A stretch of DNA of 64,000 nucleotides from contig BTPG01000006.1 of the NCBI GenBank assembly GCA_036245525.1, positions 72,302,433 to 72,366,432 on the forward strand, written 5' to 3'. Below are positions 31,961 to 46,400 of the stretch, piece after piece; within the stretch, counting starts at the first letter, position 1, and each line of letters opens with the position of its first letter. Source of the DNA: Semisulcospira habei. Lineage: Eukaryota; Mollusca; Gastropoda; Semisulcospiridae. Both the position numbers and the translations under genes were made by a program. The notes beneath the pieces were generated by a model. It was given only the letters and a program-made list of their open reading frames with translations, was not told the DNA's origin and ran no database searches.

Positions 31961-34048
31961 GTACATGCCTTTGTGAGCCCCATGCATTCAGGGAAGACCA
32001 AATGTTCCAGGATGCTAATGGCCATCCGGAATACCATACAGGTGAAATCTGGAGGGAAATTTTATTCTGACAGCTCTTTATTTAACTGGCATTTTTCTGT
32101 TGCGGAACTTGCATTCACCATTTGGTCTCACAAAAAAAATCAACTTTGCCTTTAATGACATCAGTAGCAAATCGAGGGTGATATTCAGTGCAGGTCTGTG
32201 CCTCTCACAGATGGAGGAATGTTGATGTGTTCTTTTATGTTTAGATTGTTTATGTGATGCCAGTGATTTACAATATAAAGGAAATTTCTGTGTCCGTCGA
32301 GGTGAGACATCATACTAGCAACCAGAGATCCTTCCCTATTGTTCAATGTGCCACCATGTGTCAGTAGGCGTACCAGTTTAGCCTGTTTAGTGGCATACAT
32401 ATCCGTAAGTGAAAGACTTCCATACAATACAGGTCAGGCTTTATATGTATCGCATTACCCAGGAACCATGAAGTCAAACCACGTTAATCGTGTGAGCCAG
32501 AGCCTTGTGTGCATTATTTCAGATACTGTGATGCACTGTACGCAAAATACTGAAGCTGACCTGTACTTGTACGAAGGAAAGATTCTGCTTTTGTGCATTG
32601 ATGCCCAGTAGCATGTAACTGCTCCAGCAGTTGATCTAACATTTGAGACAAACTGCACTACATCATTTAAATCTTTGTCAGTAGCAGTTTTTGTCATGAC
32701 GATTCCTGCCGTGACAAATCCGCTACTGGCACCCAAACAGTTGACACTTTTTATTACTCACAATATGTGGCATTACAAGCATGATCATGCAGACTTTAAA
32801 ACAACTCAGGAGGGTCTTTTTTGTCAGCATTTCTATTGTGGCCTTTTGGTGGTCAAGTTCTGTTAAAAGGCTTCACCTCTTTTGTGAGAACTGCCTTTAA
32901 TACCCCCTTTTGGAAAAATGTTGATCAGCCCCAGAATGTTTGCATTCCTAAAAGAAATAAAAAATATTGCAGGGTGTTCTCAGGAGGGTTTGAAGGATAT
33001 TTTGTATCGTACGATATATGCCGTGTTTCACTCAAGTTACGAGGCTTTGAATTGCATCCACCAGTACTGTAAACATATCGGTAGCTGCAAGCACAAAGGG
33101 TTAAGTAAATGTTGCACTAAAATACATGTTTCAGCTGGTGCAAAAAAAAATTATTGGATGTAAATGTGATAAAACATGCTTCTACATGTATACTTTAAAA
33201 CTGTTCAAAATTGAAGGTTATGTCTCGTTACCAGAATACATGTATATTTCAAATATGAATTGGTGTTTATGTACTTCTGGGTCGCTCCTGAAGTGTGTGT
33301 GTGTGTGCAAATTTTACACGCAGCAAGATAATCACAAATTACCCGCATTCAGAAAGTTAACCACTTCAGTGCCAGTGGACGCATGCCGTTTTGGGGAAAA
33401 CATTGAAAATTCTGCATCAAAATCCCCTGCCGTCAAAGGAACATAAAAAATAAAATGGTTTCAGCAAAAGGTGTAGAGCCTCATGAGCAACTGTGGGGGC
33501 TCATGAGGATCTATGCCTCTTGCAGGTGGATGGTGTGAGTTATTCTGAATGAATGAAGGGGTTAAGAAGGACAGCAACACTCATTTGACTGTGAATATAT
33601 TTCACTACTCTTTCTTCCATTCACACATACTCCAGTCACTTCACCCTTACGCAGTCTGGTACTACAAGTGCATTGTCTGTGATTTTGTACTTTCATCAGG
33701 TCTAAAATTGCAGACTGGCAAATGTGTATCACTGAAATGAATGCCAAAAAATAATAATTAATAAATAAATAAAACACAACAAGTTTTCAAAATTTGAAAG
33801 GCATCCTTATATGACCACCAGAGAAGATGAGACCATGGCAGTGTAACCATAACGCAAGATCAGCTTGGCACCTTTCAAGACGCCAAGCTAATCTGGTCCT
33901 ACTGTGAACTATCACAGTCATCTCTCACCATGGGTATGTAAAGCTTACAGAAAATATGAATGAATGGGGTAACGAACACAAATAATATGCAACCACATTA
34001 GCCAAGGATGAGCTGTCAGCTAGTAACAAATTCTTGATAGCCATCAAG

Positions 34049-34264
34049 TTAACCCTTTTAGCCCCCAATGGGTGCATTTCCTAATTTTGGAATTGTTACT
34101 TAACGACTATGTACCAGGTTAAGTAGGTGGACTGACCATGATAATTCAAGGGTAGTGCCAGATTAGCTTGGAGCCTGAAGGCACCAAGCTAATATGGCAC
34201 TACCCTTGAATTATCATGGTCAATCAATCTCCACCTGTAGGGTGTTGGGGCTAAATGGGTTAGA
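34049..34264. repeat. TTAA foldback MITE, 'GGTAGTGCCAG' family
   Basis: It starts TTAACCCTTTTAGCCCC and ends GGGGCTAAATGGGTTAG. The long central stem is GATAATTCAAGGGTAGTGCC against its inverse. It ends only 43 bases from the COMMD9 stop codon, so it lies in the 3' UTR. Confidence 0.8.
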
Positions 34265-34307
34265 CTGGCGCTACCCTTGTACTATCATGATCACAAAGTA
34301 CACAGAT

Positions 34308-34448
34308 TTAACGATTAGCCACGGACGACAGTTGGTCACGTATTTTTGTGAGTCCATCTAGCATGGTGTCCAGAGTTTCCTTGGACAACTCCACGTTGAT
34401 ACTCTGTTGGCCCCTGTTTGCCTCCCCTTCCTCTTTCCCTCCTTCAAC
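34308..34448 (-). CDS. COMMD9: COMMD9 terminal exon
   Basis: Read on the - strand, the acceptor is TTTGTGCAG|GTTGAAG and the exon runs 46 codons to TAA at 34310-34308. It begins with an acidic/Gly loop and ends with the C-terminal helix of the COMM domain (KETLDTMLDGLTKIRDQL). It starts in phase 0, matching the previous exon. Confidence 0.9.
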   Translation of the reverse strand, partial: VEGGKEEGEANRGQQSINVELSKETLDTMLDGLTKIRDQLSSVANR

Positions 34449-37400
34449 CTGCACAAACAAATTTTTGTCAAGTTTTTTGGGTTTTTTTAAAAAGCCAGTT
34501 AGAAAAGACAGTTTCAACACAAATTATTAATATTTCGAAATTTGGCATCCTGTCTCGAAAGACAATGGAGTATATGCGCTTGCTGGGTCAGTCACTGGAG
34601 TGACCTCTCCAGGGCGCAAGCCTGGGCGAAGTGTATGGAGATCCTGGGGTGCCCAGTCGTCAAGATCCCCCTCTCGGCCTCGCTGATGTATCCAAAGGAA
34701 TGCAAAGCAGTACGTTTGGCACCAGTTTGGCTGCAGGAGCTGCCAGAACAGTGCGTGAATACAGGCAGCTGTCTGCCTTCGGGGCTCCACTCCTGATTTG
34801 AAGGGTTTACTCCCCCACATTTGGCCGTTGGATCCAACCTGATCTCCTCCGTCCTCTAGCCGTTGGCTGTCAGAAACAGCTCAACCGCCTAGTGGTGCAA
34901 TGTGAACACCACCCCCTCACGTGGTTTAGCCCACCAGCTGAGGTGGTTTGCCAGGGTGTGGCGCTTGGAGCCAGCACGTGAGAGATTAAGGAGATGGATG
35001 AGGACCAGTGATGCCCGTCCGTCCTATGTAGGACGCAGCTGCCGAACAGCAAAGGTGCTACCTCTATCCAGAGCCCCCTACACACCTATTTTGAAATATT
35101 AACCCTCTTAACCCCCTGGACGCATTTCCAAACTTTTGGAGGCATCTAACGACTATGTACCAGTTGTAGGAGATAGATTGATCATGATAATTCAAGGGTA
35201 GTGCCAGATGAGCTTGGCGCCTTCAGGCACCAAGCTCATCTGGCACTACCCTTGAATCATCATGATCAATCCACCTCCTGTTGCAGGGTCCCGGGGTTAA
35301 ATGGGTTAATAAAATGGGTTGTAACTGCTTTTTTCTTCAGTGGATTATTCTCAAGATTAAAAAATTCAGCGACACATTTATAATCATTATTTTGACCACA
35401 GGAAGCCTCACTATTTGCTTGTACTTATGTCCTCTGTTTCCTATTAGTGTGTAAGACAAATTTGCTTTCGGAAATTTCTGTACTTACGTTTTAATTTACA
35501 TAATTATCAGTGTTGGTATTCCTATCAACTAACTTTCACCAATGCAGCATTCACATATTTCTTGCAGATTCAGTAACTGGTAACTGCCAAAGTAGTGTCA
35601 TTACGTGTATTTTATGTCTGTCTTTTATCACCTGTAAATTGAGTATACAGGTGGGCACAGACATGCGTGCCACTGTGTCTGATGCTGTCTTCACATCAAC
35701 TCTCCAGTCAAAATCCACAAGCTTGGCTAGGGACACTGCACAATACATAAATCAATAAATCAGTCAATCAAGCAGGACACGTACATAAATGGATGGATGG
35801 ATGGATAGATGGACGGACAGAGGAATTAAAAACATACACACACAAATTTTCAATATAAACAAACAAATGTACAAATTAACCCCCTTGTGTATGCAACCGC
35901 TAGTACTGTGCATGCATCATTATTCATGAGATGATGGACCTTTAATTATATCAAGCAGTAAACCTGTGATCTGTATTAACCCTTTGGCTGTCAGTAAAGC
36001 TGTGTGCCCTGATGATTCCTGCAGGAATCATTGTGGCAAAAAGCTTTACCTACCGCCAAAGAAAATTTAAAGCGTGATGCATTGTGCAAATGAATTTACA
36101 GTATTCAAGGTAACACGACAGTAATCACTATATGACATAAGAAAGCCTGCAGAATACACTTATGGTGTCCCTGCTATCTGCAAGTGATATCGACTCTCAC
36201 GAGCCCCTGCATGTTGCAGAGGCTCATATTCATATCTCTTGCTGGCAGGGATTGGCTCTATCTGCATCACCAGAAGATAGAAATAAGACAATACTTTTGA
36301 TCTACAAGCATCACATTCGATCCATCCGACACTGTTGGTGCTGGGAGTAAAACAAGTGTGTGTGTGAAACGGCTTGGAGACACACAACCTCACATTCAAG
36401 TTTAAACATGCAGAGTCTAGTCATAACGAAATAAAAAGGCGCAATTCATGAGGAGGATGTTTTTAATTTATCACCGTCACTCCCTGACACAAACATGAGC
36501 GTAAACTTTAAAAGCTGGTTATAGAGTGTGCTCCAGTAAAGCGTTGCATGTACTGTTGTAAATAGCTTGGCCCAAAATGTCACAGTCTGTGAGATGTGAG
36601 GAGAGGCAAGGTAGCTGTGGTGGTTAAGGGCAGGGGGGAAAATGATGTGGCGATACTTTATGCAGCTTGAACTAATGCAAAAGTGTCTCTTCATTTCATT
36701 AAAAAAAAAAAAGTGTACATGCCTGTATAGTACTGCGAATATGCATGGCAATTCAGCATTAGCCGTTTGGGTCAGTGTTGGTAGTGGTAGTGGTGTAGTG
36801 GTTCATGTCGCGATGATCACAACAAAAAACATTACCGCGGACATTGATTGATTGTACATTGCTTAACGTCCCGACAGCAACAAGGCTTTCTCAGGACGTG
36901 ACTGCACTGCTTGTGAAAAAAAACTAAACAGAAAATTGAATGTATGTCGCCAGCCGGTCAAATACATTAAATAAACCTACAACATGGGGCATAAATAAAG
37001 CTAAGACCATTTAGCAACACACATCCAATATCAAGAGCTACAGGCAGTGCAGACAGTAGGGAGAGTTTTAAAAAGGCAAATACAGGTGAATGGACAAAGG
37101 GTAGACAGAAACACATGCCCCAGAATAGAGAGAAAAACCCACCCTGTGGGGCTGACCAGGGTGACCCTGGGAACTAAAAAATACCTAACCCCACCCAAGT
37201 CCCCCAGGGCAGACCCGGGTGGGGTATTACCGCGGACAGCCAAACTAAGGATTAAAGTTGGAATCATGGGATTGTGCATTTTATGTTTGTGTGTATGCAT
37301 ACATGTGCATTAATTGTGGTATTGAACGTGCGTGTAACTACATGTATGCGCCTTTGTGCTGCGCTGTGCATGTATGGCCGCCGCATGTGCGCAATACATG

Positions 37401-40400
37401 TTCAAATTCATTTGTCTAGCACACACAAATGTCTCTTCTAATCGGCAAGCTACCAGTTTAGTCATGCAACCATATCACGTTATAATGCCTCGCCGCTTAG
37501 CTGACTCCCCTATTTTTATTCTGGCGGAGAAAATATATTTTCCGCTCCAGGACGAAACCTCATGCTCTCCCACATTTCGGGAACGCAGAAGTAATTGTGA
37601 CGAGAAAGCTGAGTCTTGGCAGCAAGAGGAATAGATCCTGGTGAGCCCATGCATCTCTGCATAGGGTCATCAGGATCTATCCCTCTTGCAGATGGGAAAA
37701 ATGCTCGTTAACCTTGGTTTTCCTTACTCATAAACATCCTTGCCACACGAGCAACTAAGCGTCGAGTGTAACGCTCTGAGCAAACCTGGAACTACCGCCC
37801 AGGCTTCCAATCACGGTCAATCCAGGGTTTTTCAAACTAAACAGATCACATAATTAAATATCGAACGTGAACAGTTGCTGTGCGCCTGAGTTGATCAGTG
37901 TTCAGTGAAGCCGTACATCAGTCACACATAAGAAGAGTGCTCGTACACCGTAATTCTAAAACAAGGAAAAGGAAACTAAAAGCCATCCGCAATTACTTCA
38001 GTCTATGTGTGGCCCGGACGTTGAGCCCTCAGTTAACTCATTCAATTAGTCCCGAGTCCCTACAGCAGGAGATGGATTGACCATGATAATTCAAGGGTAG
38101 TGCCAGTAGCTTGGCGCCTGAAGGCGCCAAGCTAATCTAGCACTACCTTTGAATTATCATGGTCAAACCATCCCCTGCAAGTGCTACATAGTCGTTAAGC
38201 AACACCTCCAAAATCTGAGAAATGACCTTGTGGCTAAAACTGAGGGTTGATCAAGCAAGCCGGATCTGCCCCGGTGCGCAGGCTTTTGCGCCGGTCTCCC
38301 GCTCAGGGATGCGTATTTTGGGCAGGATCACGGCCATGGCAGGATCACGGCCTTGTAAGTTTACTTTACGATGAAATCTCATAACTGAAAGTGAAAACTG
38401 TAAATTGCGGTAAGGAAACTAAGCAATATCTTGTCACAGTGAAACAAAGAGGACGAGTTCAGTAATCCTTAGGCCTAATCTTGTCTCATGAACACACCAG
38501 GGTCAAAACTTGTTTCGTGATCCGCTGTAATAACGTTTCTTGAAGCGCCGGGCAAGTGCGAGAGCACCACAAGCACTGCCGAAGTGTTTTCAGCAAAAAT
38601 GTCAGTGACTCAGTCTGGACGTAAAGTGGGAACGCCGGGTGTCAAGACGAAACATTAAAATCATCAGGACAGCGGTCTGAGATCCAGCACGTGATGCTTT
38701 ATTAACGGGCGCTACTGACCCCACTGTGCTCAAAGCAAGAGAGAAGAATGTGCGTGCGTGTGTGTGCGCGCGCGCGCGCCAGTGGGGGAGGGGATACCTT
38801 ACGGGATTCACGACGATTTATTATTATGCGAATCACGAATCCCAAACAAACAGCATACACGTTTCACTATACATTCAGTCTGGCAACACTGAGACTTAAT
38901 TTCGCGTGTCACGAAATGAGCAGGTCGTTCATGGAGCACGAAAACTTTTTTGGCATTTCACTATGTCAGTTTCACGAAGACCCCTTCCGGTCGTTCAGTT
39001 ACGGATCACGACTATAGAAAGAAAAACTTAAATTGCAATCGCGAGAACCCAACACGCCAACCACGAATCACGACTTTTCAGCGTAGAGCACAGCATGAGG
39101 GCCCCTCCTCAAAACTGTGACAAGACTGGCGTAAACAGTACAAAAACTGAGACTGATGATTCCAAAGCCCGAAATTCCCAAACAAACTCGGTGTATTTCT
39201 TTCTCTTTTGGGCATATGCACACACACCAAAAATTACCAAAATGAAAGAAATACGCTTGTTCGGAGAGGACATGAACAAGATTGTACAACTGACAAAACT
39301 GTGTCATAGGTGTCCTTCCCAAGCGTGTTTCTTTCTTTACTGGCTGATAAACAATGACGGTGTTTTTGTGCTAGATTGAAGTGATCAAAGATGGTCAAGC
39401 TACGCTTAACGTTGCTTGACTTTGATTGTTTTCTTTGAAAGTGAGAGGAGTTAACGATATCCCCAAGCCGCAAGTACCCTGTGATTTAAAACCTTGCGAG
39501 CTGCACCAGCGGGCCACACGCCTACATACGGCTGTTCCGCTTTGTTTGAACTTTCCACCTCCCCACTCCCACTGACGATCATGTTGCATGTCAGATGACC
39601 TCCTCTGTGTGAGAAACAATTATGCAAAGTTGACAAGCAGGTTAAACCTATATGTCCCCACGCTGAAGCGGTTATGAACGTCTATGCCCGTACAGATGGA
39701 TTCTGTGTTGGCGTTTGTTGGGCGCGCGTTTTTCAGCAGTTGGTTGTTTGTGTACTCTTCATCCTATTCACTGTGGCCCCTGTGCCACCGAAAGTGATCA
39801 TTCGGAGTGTACGCATACATTCTCCCACAGCCACTATTTTTGGCCGTGTGTGTGTTGGATGTACATACATCAAATGTTTGAGTTTCCAGCTGCTGGCTTA
39901 TAATGTGAACCCTTTGGGTGTCGGTAGCCACAACCGCTGTAACTGAACTGATATTGGGCTCGGGAAGCTGACGTCATCATGCTAGCCGTGGCGGCCATCT
40001 TGAGAGGATTCGCGATAAGGCACTCAAAGGATAATCGATGTCAGGAAAGTCCTGACGTGGCAATAACAGCAAGTCTTGCCATCACCGTAGGAAACCGCTA
40101 ACCAGAATCTGTTATTGTTTGTTTTCAAAGAGGAAGAAACATGAAGAAAAACGTGTTGAAACACTACTTCGCTACTATCTGAAATCTATCCGCCAGGCTA
40201 GCGTGCCCTCTCAAGATGGCGGCGTGGCAACCCGACGCTCCTCGGCAACACGGGGGAACTTCCCGAACCCTATAACAGATAGTTACGAAACACTACACAC
40301 ATGTCTAGTTGTGGTTCATTTACTAGACACAGGAGAATCCAGTTCAGCACACGTCGTCTTTATATGAAGTAACCTGACAATGACTCCACTCCGTTCTATA

Positions 40401-43391
40401 AATACAACGGTATCAGTACTAGAAACAGCAAATAATGGATCGACTGACACCGCGAGTGCGGCACGAATAAATAAATGCGATTACGCCTGTGTGTTTGCTG
40501 CATGTCCAAACTGCCGTTAACGTTCACTATGTGTCTCAACAAGGCATAATGAACACAAATGGTGCTGAAATGTGTCATCAGATTTACGCGTAATGGTATT
40601 TTAAACTAAGTAGTTCTGCTGAACAGTGACCCCCCCCCCCCCCCCACACACACACACAACTATTTACTGATCACCTATGTCCACTTTTCCATTACAAATA
40701 TAGTATATATCAGATCACCCCCTTTTTCAAGAAGGCCGGGCCGGCGTGTACTATACTGACTTAATAGATCTTAATAGACAAAATCAATAAGACGCCCATC
40801 CCCCTCCCCTTTTTTTCTTCCGTGCACATCTGCTCCCCACGAGAAAAACTCACTCTCCACAGTCTCCGGCGTTCTCGCTCTCTCTCTCTCTAGGGCTCGG
40901 GAAGCTGACGTCATCACGCCAGACGTGGCGGCCATCTTGTGAGGATATGGGACTAAGCGCTTATTATTATTATTATTATTACATGGTATTTATATGGCGC
41001 ATTTCTCATATTTATAATATAAACTCAATGCGCAGAATGTAGCCGCGAACTGAACCCAACAAGCACGCTCACGTGAATCACGCGCATTCACTCGCACACT
41101 GTACGTAAACACTAAAACATTCACTTGGTGCTAAGGGCAAGCTCAAGCGAGCTACTGAAGTTGTTTTTGGAAATCGTTTGTATTTGAAATTTTATTTTAA
41201 GTTGGCTGAAACTGATACCAACGTGGAAGGGGAGGAAGAGCCGGAGAAAGGACCCCCGACGGTCCGCCCAAATTAACGGTGACACTTACTAGAGGAGAAT
41301 TCAGAAAAGTCCGACGACGGAACCCGGAATCGAACCTCGCACTTTAGCATTAGTGGCAGGCGCCTTAACCACTGCGCCACCGGCCGCTCATAGGGAAATC
41401 GCTGTTTTTGTACTGTCAGGAAAGCAATAACAGCAAGTCATGGCATCACTGTAGGAAACCGCTCACCAGAATCTGTTTTTGTTTGTTTCCAAAGAGGAAG
41501 AAAAACGACTGAAAACGTGTTGAAACACTATTTCGCTACTATCTGATGACTATGGTATCTCTTAAGATGGCGGTTGACGCGCCAACACTGCTAGGCAACG
41601 CGGGGAACTTCCCGAGCCCTATTTGAACTTTCATGACACGCGCATTAAAATTTCAATCGATTGATTAATTCCTATACATTCCCCCCCCCCCCCCACCCCG
41701 GGCCCCTTTTTTTGTGTTGTTGTAGCAAGTGTGATCTATCAAAACACAGGTATCTGTTAAATGACGATCAATATACCAAGCATAATATTACACAACATGT
41801 AACACAGGAGGGGTTGTCGGTAATCAATCCGCCGCACAATGGCGCAGGAAACACGCGTGTAATACGAACTCTTTATCTCAAACGCTATCTAAGATTAGGT
41901 CATTCCATCTTCATGAGGCATAGACTCTCATGTGTCCCTGTAGTCGCAGGGGCTGATAGAAATATATGTTCCTAGCTGACAGAAAAGCAAACCCTACTTT
42001 CTACGTTCCTCAGTCAGACCGCGTAAGCTACTGTAGTTAAAAACGTGTGACACGCGAGGAGGGGGCCAGGCATTGATTCATTTCAACAAAGAACCTCTGC
42101 TATCGTAGAGCTTGTGAGAGCTAGGTGACACAGAGCTTTATGCTTCCAAGAACAGCTTGTGAGTATCTTTTCCCCTCAGACGACTGATGCGAAAATCAAA
42201 ACTAATCTAAACTCTAAGAGAAAGAGGCATCGACTTCAATAAGTCTGTACGTCTTTCAGAAATCCTAACCTCCCCTGCCTCCATAAATAACAGCAAACTT
42301 CATCTAGGTTGGTCTGACAAAGGAGATGATATGAGTACTCTATCCATGCTTTCAACGTCTGGCGTGTGCTTTCTTTGTTTGAAACCTTCCTCCGCGCGTG
42401 TCCTATCAGCATAGAGGAAAATTTCTACGTATCCGCAAAATTCCCGAGGTCGGCCTTCATACATCTATGCGCTGACCCACTAACCTCCCGAACTTGGAAA
42501 AGGAGTTGGGAGTTTTCCCTCTCCTATCCGTTAGCGAATACCTTGACACTCATTTGACAAAGAAATGCAGACATGTTGAGGCTCAAAAACGATCGCTTAG
42601 ACCTTTGGAAGCGTTTTTATGTCTGTGTTCCTTTGTGATAAAAGCACGCTGGGCGATCAGTCTACTGTGGACGGCCTCGACCACGCTTCAGGCAGATTTC
42701 CGTTCTTTTCCAGTCTGTACAGTCCTACATCGAACGAAACTCGGCGTCTATCAGCGGCACAGATTCTCATGCGCCCTCGCAGCCTACAAGGGCTCATGTG
42801 AATATGTCTCTTACTGGATGACGATCTCAATGGGAGGAGATCCGGCGATCATTGTACATACAAGCGTTCATGTATAGAAGCCAGACAGTGTGATTGATTT
42901 TTACCCGGAACTCTGAGAGCGAACCCACTTTCCTAGCCTAGCCTGTTTCCACTGTGTCAGTAAATTAAGCGCAATATTTTTTTCTTCGCATCTGCCACAT
43001 CGCGCTAAAACCTCCCTAGTATGCATTGCGTGTATGTAAAACTGACTGGAGTGAGAAAATATACACGTACCCTTCAGTCTTCCAGGAGACATGAGTCATG
43101 TCGAGCCCCTGCGCGTATAGTGACATGAATATCTGTACCACAGCCATACAAACTGAAAAAGGCTTATGTATGACTGCAGTGCATCAAGATAAACGAAAAG
43201 ACGTCGCGGAAACATTGACTCGAACGGAAAACTCGGTTTCCTTATTTTTTGTGTACTGACATCATCAGACGCATCAGAGACAAAGCAATAACCATTGCTC
43301 ACACAGTTTCACTGCACTCTTGGGAGAAGAAGAATGTTTTTAACCCTTTAGCTGAGGGTAGCGGTTTATGTCGCGATGAATCCTGCAAGAA

Positions 43392-43429
<38 letters not shown>

Positions 43430-46400
43430 CTTCCAAGTTTCCGCTTTGTCCCACGCCGCTCACCCCCATCAACCCAGTGTGCTCACCCAGGCCCTCCAGT
43501 TGTTCCAGCCAGACTCCCGGCCCCCATGCTGTAATGTCAGGTAGTAGGGACTCCCTCCGGCTGCGAGTCCGAAATAGCTCAGGCGTTTAAACGTCGGAGC
43601 AGGAGAGCGAAGGGAATCGCCGGGTCGTGGGTTCGAATCCCGTCCCGGCACCAGTAGCTGGACTCACAATCCAGGGGAAAAAAAGGGATTTGTTCAATAG
43701 CATGTCCGTTGAAAGGTCCTGGTAAATCAAAGTGGCACAGTTGGAGTGCGCCTGAGTTGATCAGTGTTCAGGTTGTATTCCATAGGCAATAGATTTCCCT
43801 GTCCCCCATAACCCGCCCGTCAGGGCCGTCCATGATCACCTCGGTGCTGTGGACGTTAAACCCGAACTCCCTCCGGAGGAAACTCCGCACTACTGCCGAG
43901 TCACTTCGGTGGTCTTCCTACTTACGACATTTTTTGCTATTCACGGAGTTGACGAGTGAGAGCTCCCCCCAGAGGTGGCCAGTCAACCACTACGTCCTTC
44001 CACGCACAGCAGCAGGGTCTGGCCGAAGACAACCGTGCACCTAGGGCTCCTAGAGGCCAGACTGGGCTGAGGTCACCATGAGACGGAGACTTGAGGGGTC
44101 AGGGGCACCTGGAATAGCGTTTTTTTTATTTCTGCATGATGATGAGGTTGATATGATGATGCCATGGTGGTCCATGTGGTTAGGGACTGCGTGACAGGGC
44201 CGCATTCCACACTTCCTGTCATAAATATCCTGGTATTAACCAGGCCCGGGACTTGCGGACACCTGCGGTGCCAGCCGTGTAATCATTCACACCTTGCGAT
44301 GTGTCATATCCCGGGTAACACCCCCAAATGCGCACCCGTGAAGTGGGCGAGTCTTGGCTGCGTGGCATCAGCCTTCCCATTGGGTCCATAGCACACCCGC
44401 TCTGGATAGGAGCCGACCCAGGTAGGAAAAGTCCTGCTTGACTCGGCTGGGATTCGAACCCGGATCTCCTGGCCGCCAATCCGACGCGCTAACCACTGCG
44501 CTACGGAGGCCGGTACCTGCAAGAATCATCATTGCGACAAAAACTGCTAACGACAGCCAACGGTTTAGCCCATTCAGCCTTGACGCACTACAGCAGGAGA
44601 TGGGTCGACCATGTCGGCGCCAAGCTAATCATGGTCGATCCATCTCCTGCAACTGGTTCATAGTCATTAGATGACACCTCCAAAATTGGGGAAATACGAC
44701 CGTCGGGCTGAATGGGTTAAAAACGTGCTGCTGAGTTGACATATATTGAACTGGCAGGACTGAAAGCAATTTTTTTTTTTTATCAAAGTAAAACAACTGG
44801 ACATACTGGTAAAAGAAAAGGCCTCCCCGACGCTAGACCTTTCCAGTGGTCGAAAAATCAAAAGGGGGGGGGGGGGGGGGGGGGGGGCTTTGGGTAGAGG
44901 AGAAGGCGTGTGTATGAAGACTCTCACCAAAATACCAACCGGGTGGGGGTCCGAACACCCAAAAAATGGACTTTTGTTATAGCATTTTACGTAATTTGGG
45001 GTCGGGGTGGGGGAGTCCGGAACCCCTGCAAACCACCCCCACCTCCCAGATACGCCCTGAAACTGAAGCACAAAAGGATTTTTTTTTTAAAATACGAAAC
45101 TATGCAAATCCAATTCCGAGAGCATCTCTGAGTTCAAACACAATGGATTGGTTAGTTGGTTCCGCTGTTTAACCCTTTTCAACCTGATACATTAATGCTT
45201 GAAATAAATGTGAATATGATAGTTCAAAGGTGGTGCCCGAATACCTTGCCCCCCTTTGACGCCAAGCTATTCTAGCACCTCCCTTGAACTAGCATGATTA
45301 ATCTATCTCCTCATCTGTACTGTAACCTTCATAGGACAACAAGCAAACTAACCAACAACAAAAAATGCAGCCTCAGGGCACCTGAGTGATGATAATGCCG
45401 GACGGCCCTAACGGCGGGTTATCAGTGGGGAACAGGGACTGCTCAGCTGGTTTTGTCTGCAAATCTTTTCGAATTCAGTTTCTCTTCGGTCTGTTGTACC
45501 GGCTCCAAGTATGGAGTACGACATGAACACTGATCAATTCAGAAGCACTGCGAAGTGTGCCATTTTTATTATAATAATAATATATAACTCTTCTACAGCG
45601 CAATACATCCCCACAATGGAAGGCGCCGCGTAACCAGGACCCATAGAACAATCCCGTCTTTTTGCTTCGACTGGAAGTGGAACACAATGGAACAAAGAAA
45701 CTGAATCCCAGGCTCCTGTACCACTGATGCCTCAGTCAAGTCAGACGCGCACACACAATGCACAATAGCTTAAAAGGCGTACTCAGACGTATCCGCCATG
45801 CAGCCTATGTGGGTCAACCCGCCCAGCTCTAGTGCCGTTCAGAAATTCAATGCAGTTGTACGGCTGACCCACCCACGCGCGGCCGCCACACCGGCCAAAC
45901 ACTCACTCCTAAATGACTCCGGCCAGGTATCATTCTGAAATGGAAAGATGTATAAATGCCATAGGAAATCATTCAGCAAGAGGCACAGATTCTCATGACT
46001 CCCTGCTACTGCAGGGGCACGAGTCATTATCATGATCCGTATACTAGTGCAGACTGAAGGAGGATGGCCCATCGGAACATCAGAACATGCACTTTTGTTC
46101 ATTTGCGACAAAGCCTGGGGGCCGAGTGCCGAGTGGCGGCTGTCCAGTGGAACACACCTGCCAGCCATTCAAATTGCCACACACCTGTCTGTCAGTGCGG
46201 CCCTAGGGTTCCCCGATAGCGCCACTACGGCCGTCACTGAGGTTCCGTATCAAATCAGTACATACACTGACCCTGACATGCACTCCGACTGAGTCCGAAA
46301 CATAGCTCATGCGGTTAAGCGTCGGAGCAGGAGAGCGAAGGGAATCGCCGGGTGGTGGGTTCGAACCCCCGTCCCGGCCCCGGTAGCCGCTGGACTCGCA

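Larger units (their letters stand above)
27093..34307. other. Intergenic spacer between two convergent genes
   Basis: It must hold the 3' UTRs of both genes. I see no further coding exon. It is AT-rich with many foldback elements (28431-28638, about 29535-29625, 30535-30620, 30915-31008, 31444-31505, 33465-33527, 33805-33970, 34049-34264) and a SINE at 31551-31960. No clear AATAAA is positioned for either gene. Confidence 0.6.
43343..44566. repeat. TTAA hairpin MITE with SINEs in its loop
   Basis: The left arm TTAACCCTTTAGCTGAGGGTAG reaches 43393 and the right arm resumes at 44528. The 12-bp duplication CCTGCAAGAATC (43382-43393 and 44516-44527) marks an insertion into the centre of the hairpin. 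Confidence 0.85.

Noticed and set aside
37047..37313. 88-codon frame shared by 17330-17629 and 37047-37313 as a conserved gene
   Set aside because: The shared frame is just the body of the 388-bp retroposon seen in both places.
42494..42877. 127-codon + strand open frame
   Set aside because: No recognisable domain or codon signal; several overlapping frames are equally open.
43561..43640. Functional tRNA gene
   Set aside because: A and B boxes are present but no cloverleaf with a matched acceptor stem is evident, and several copies share a 300-bp body and tail. It is a SINE head.
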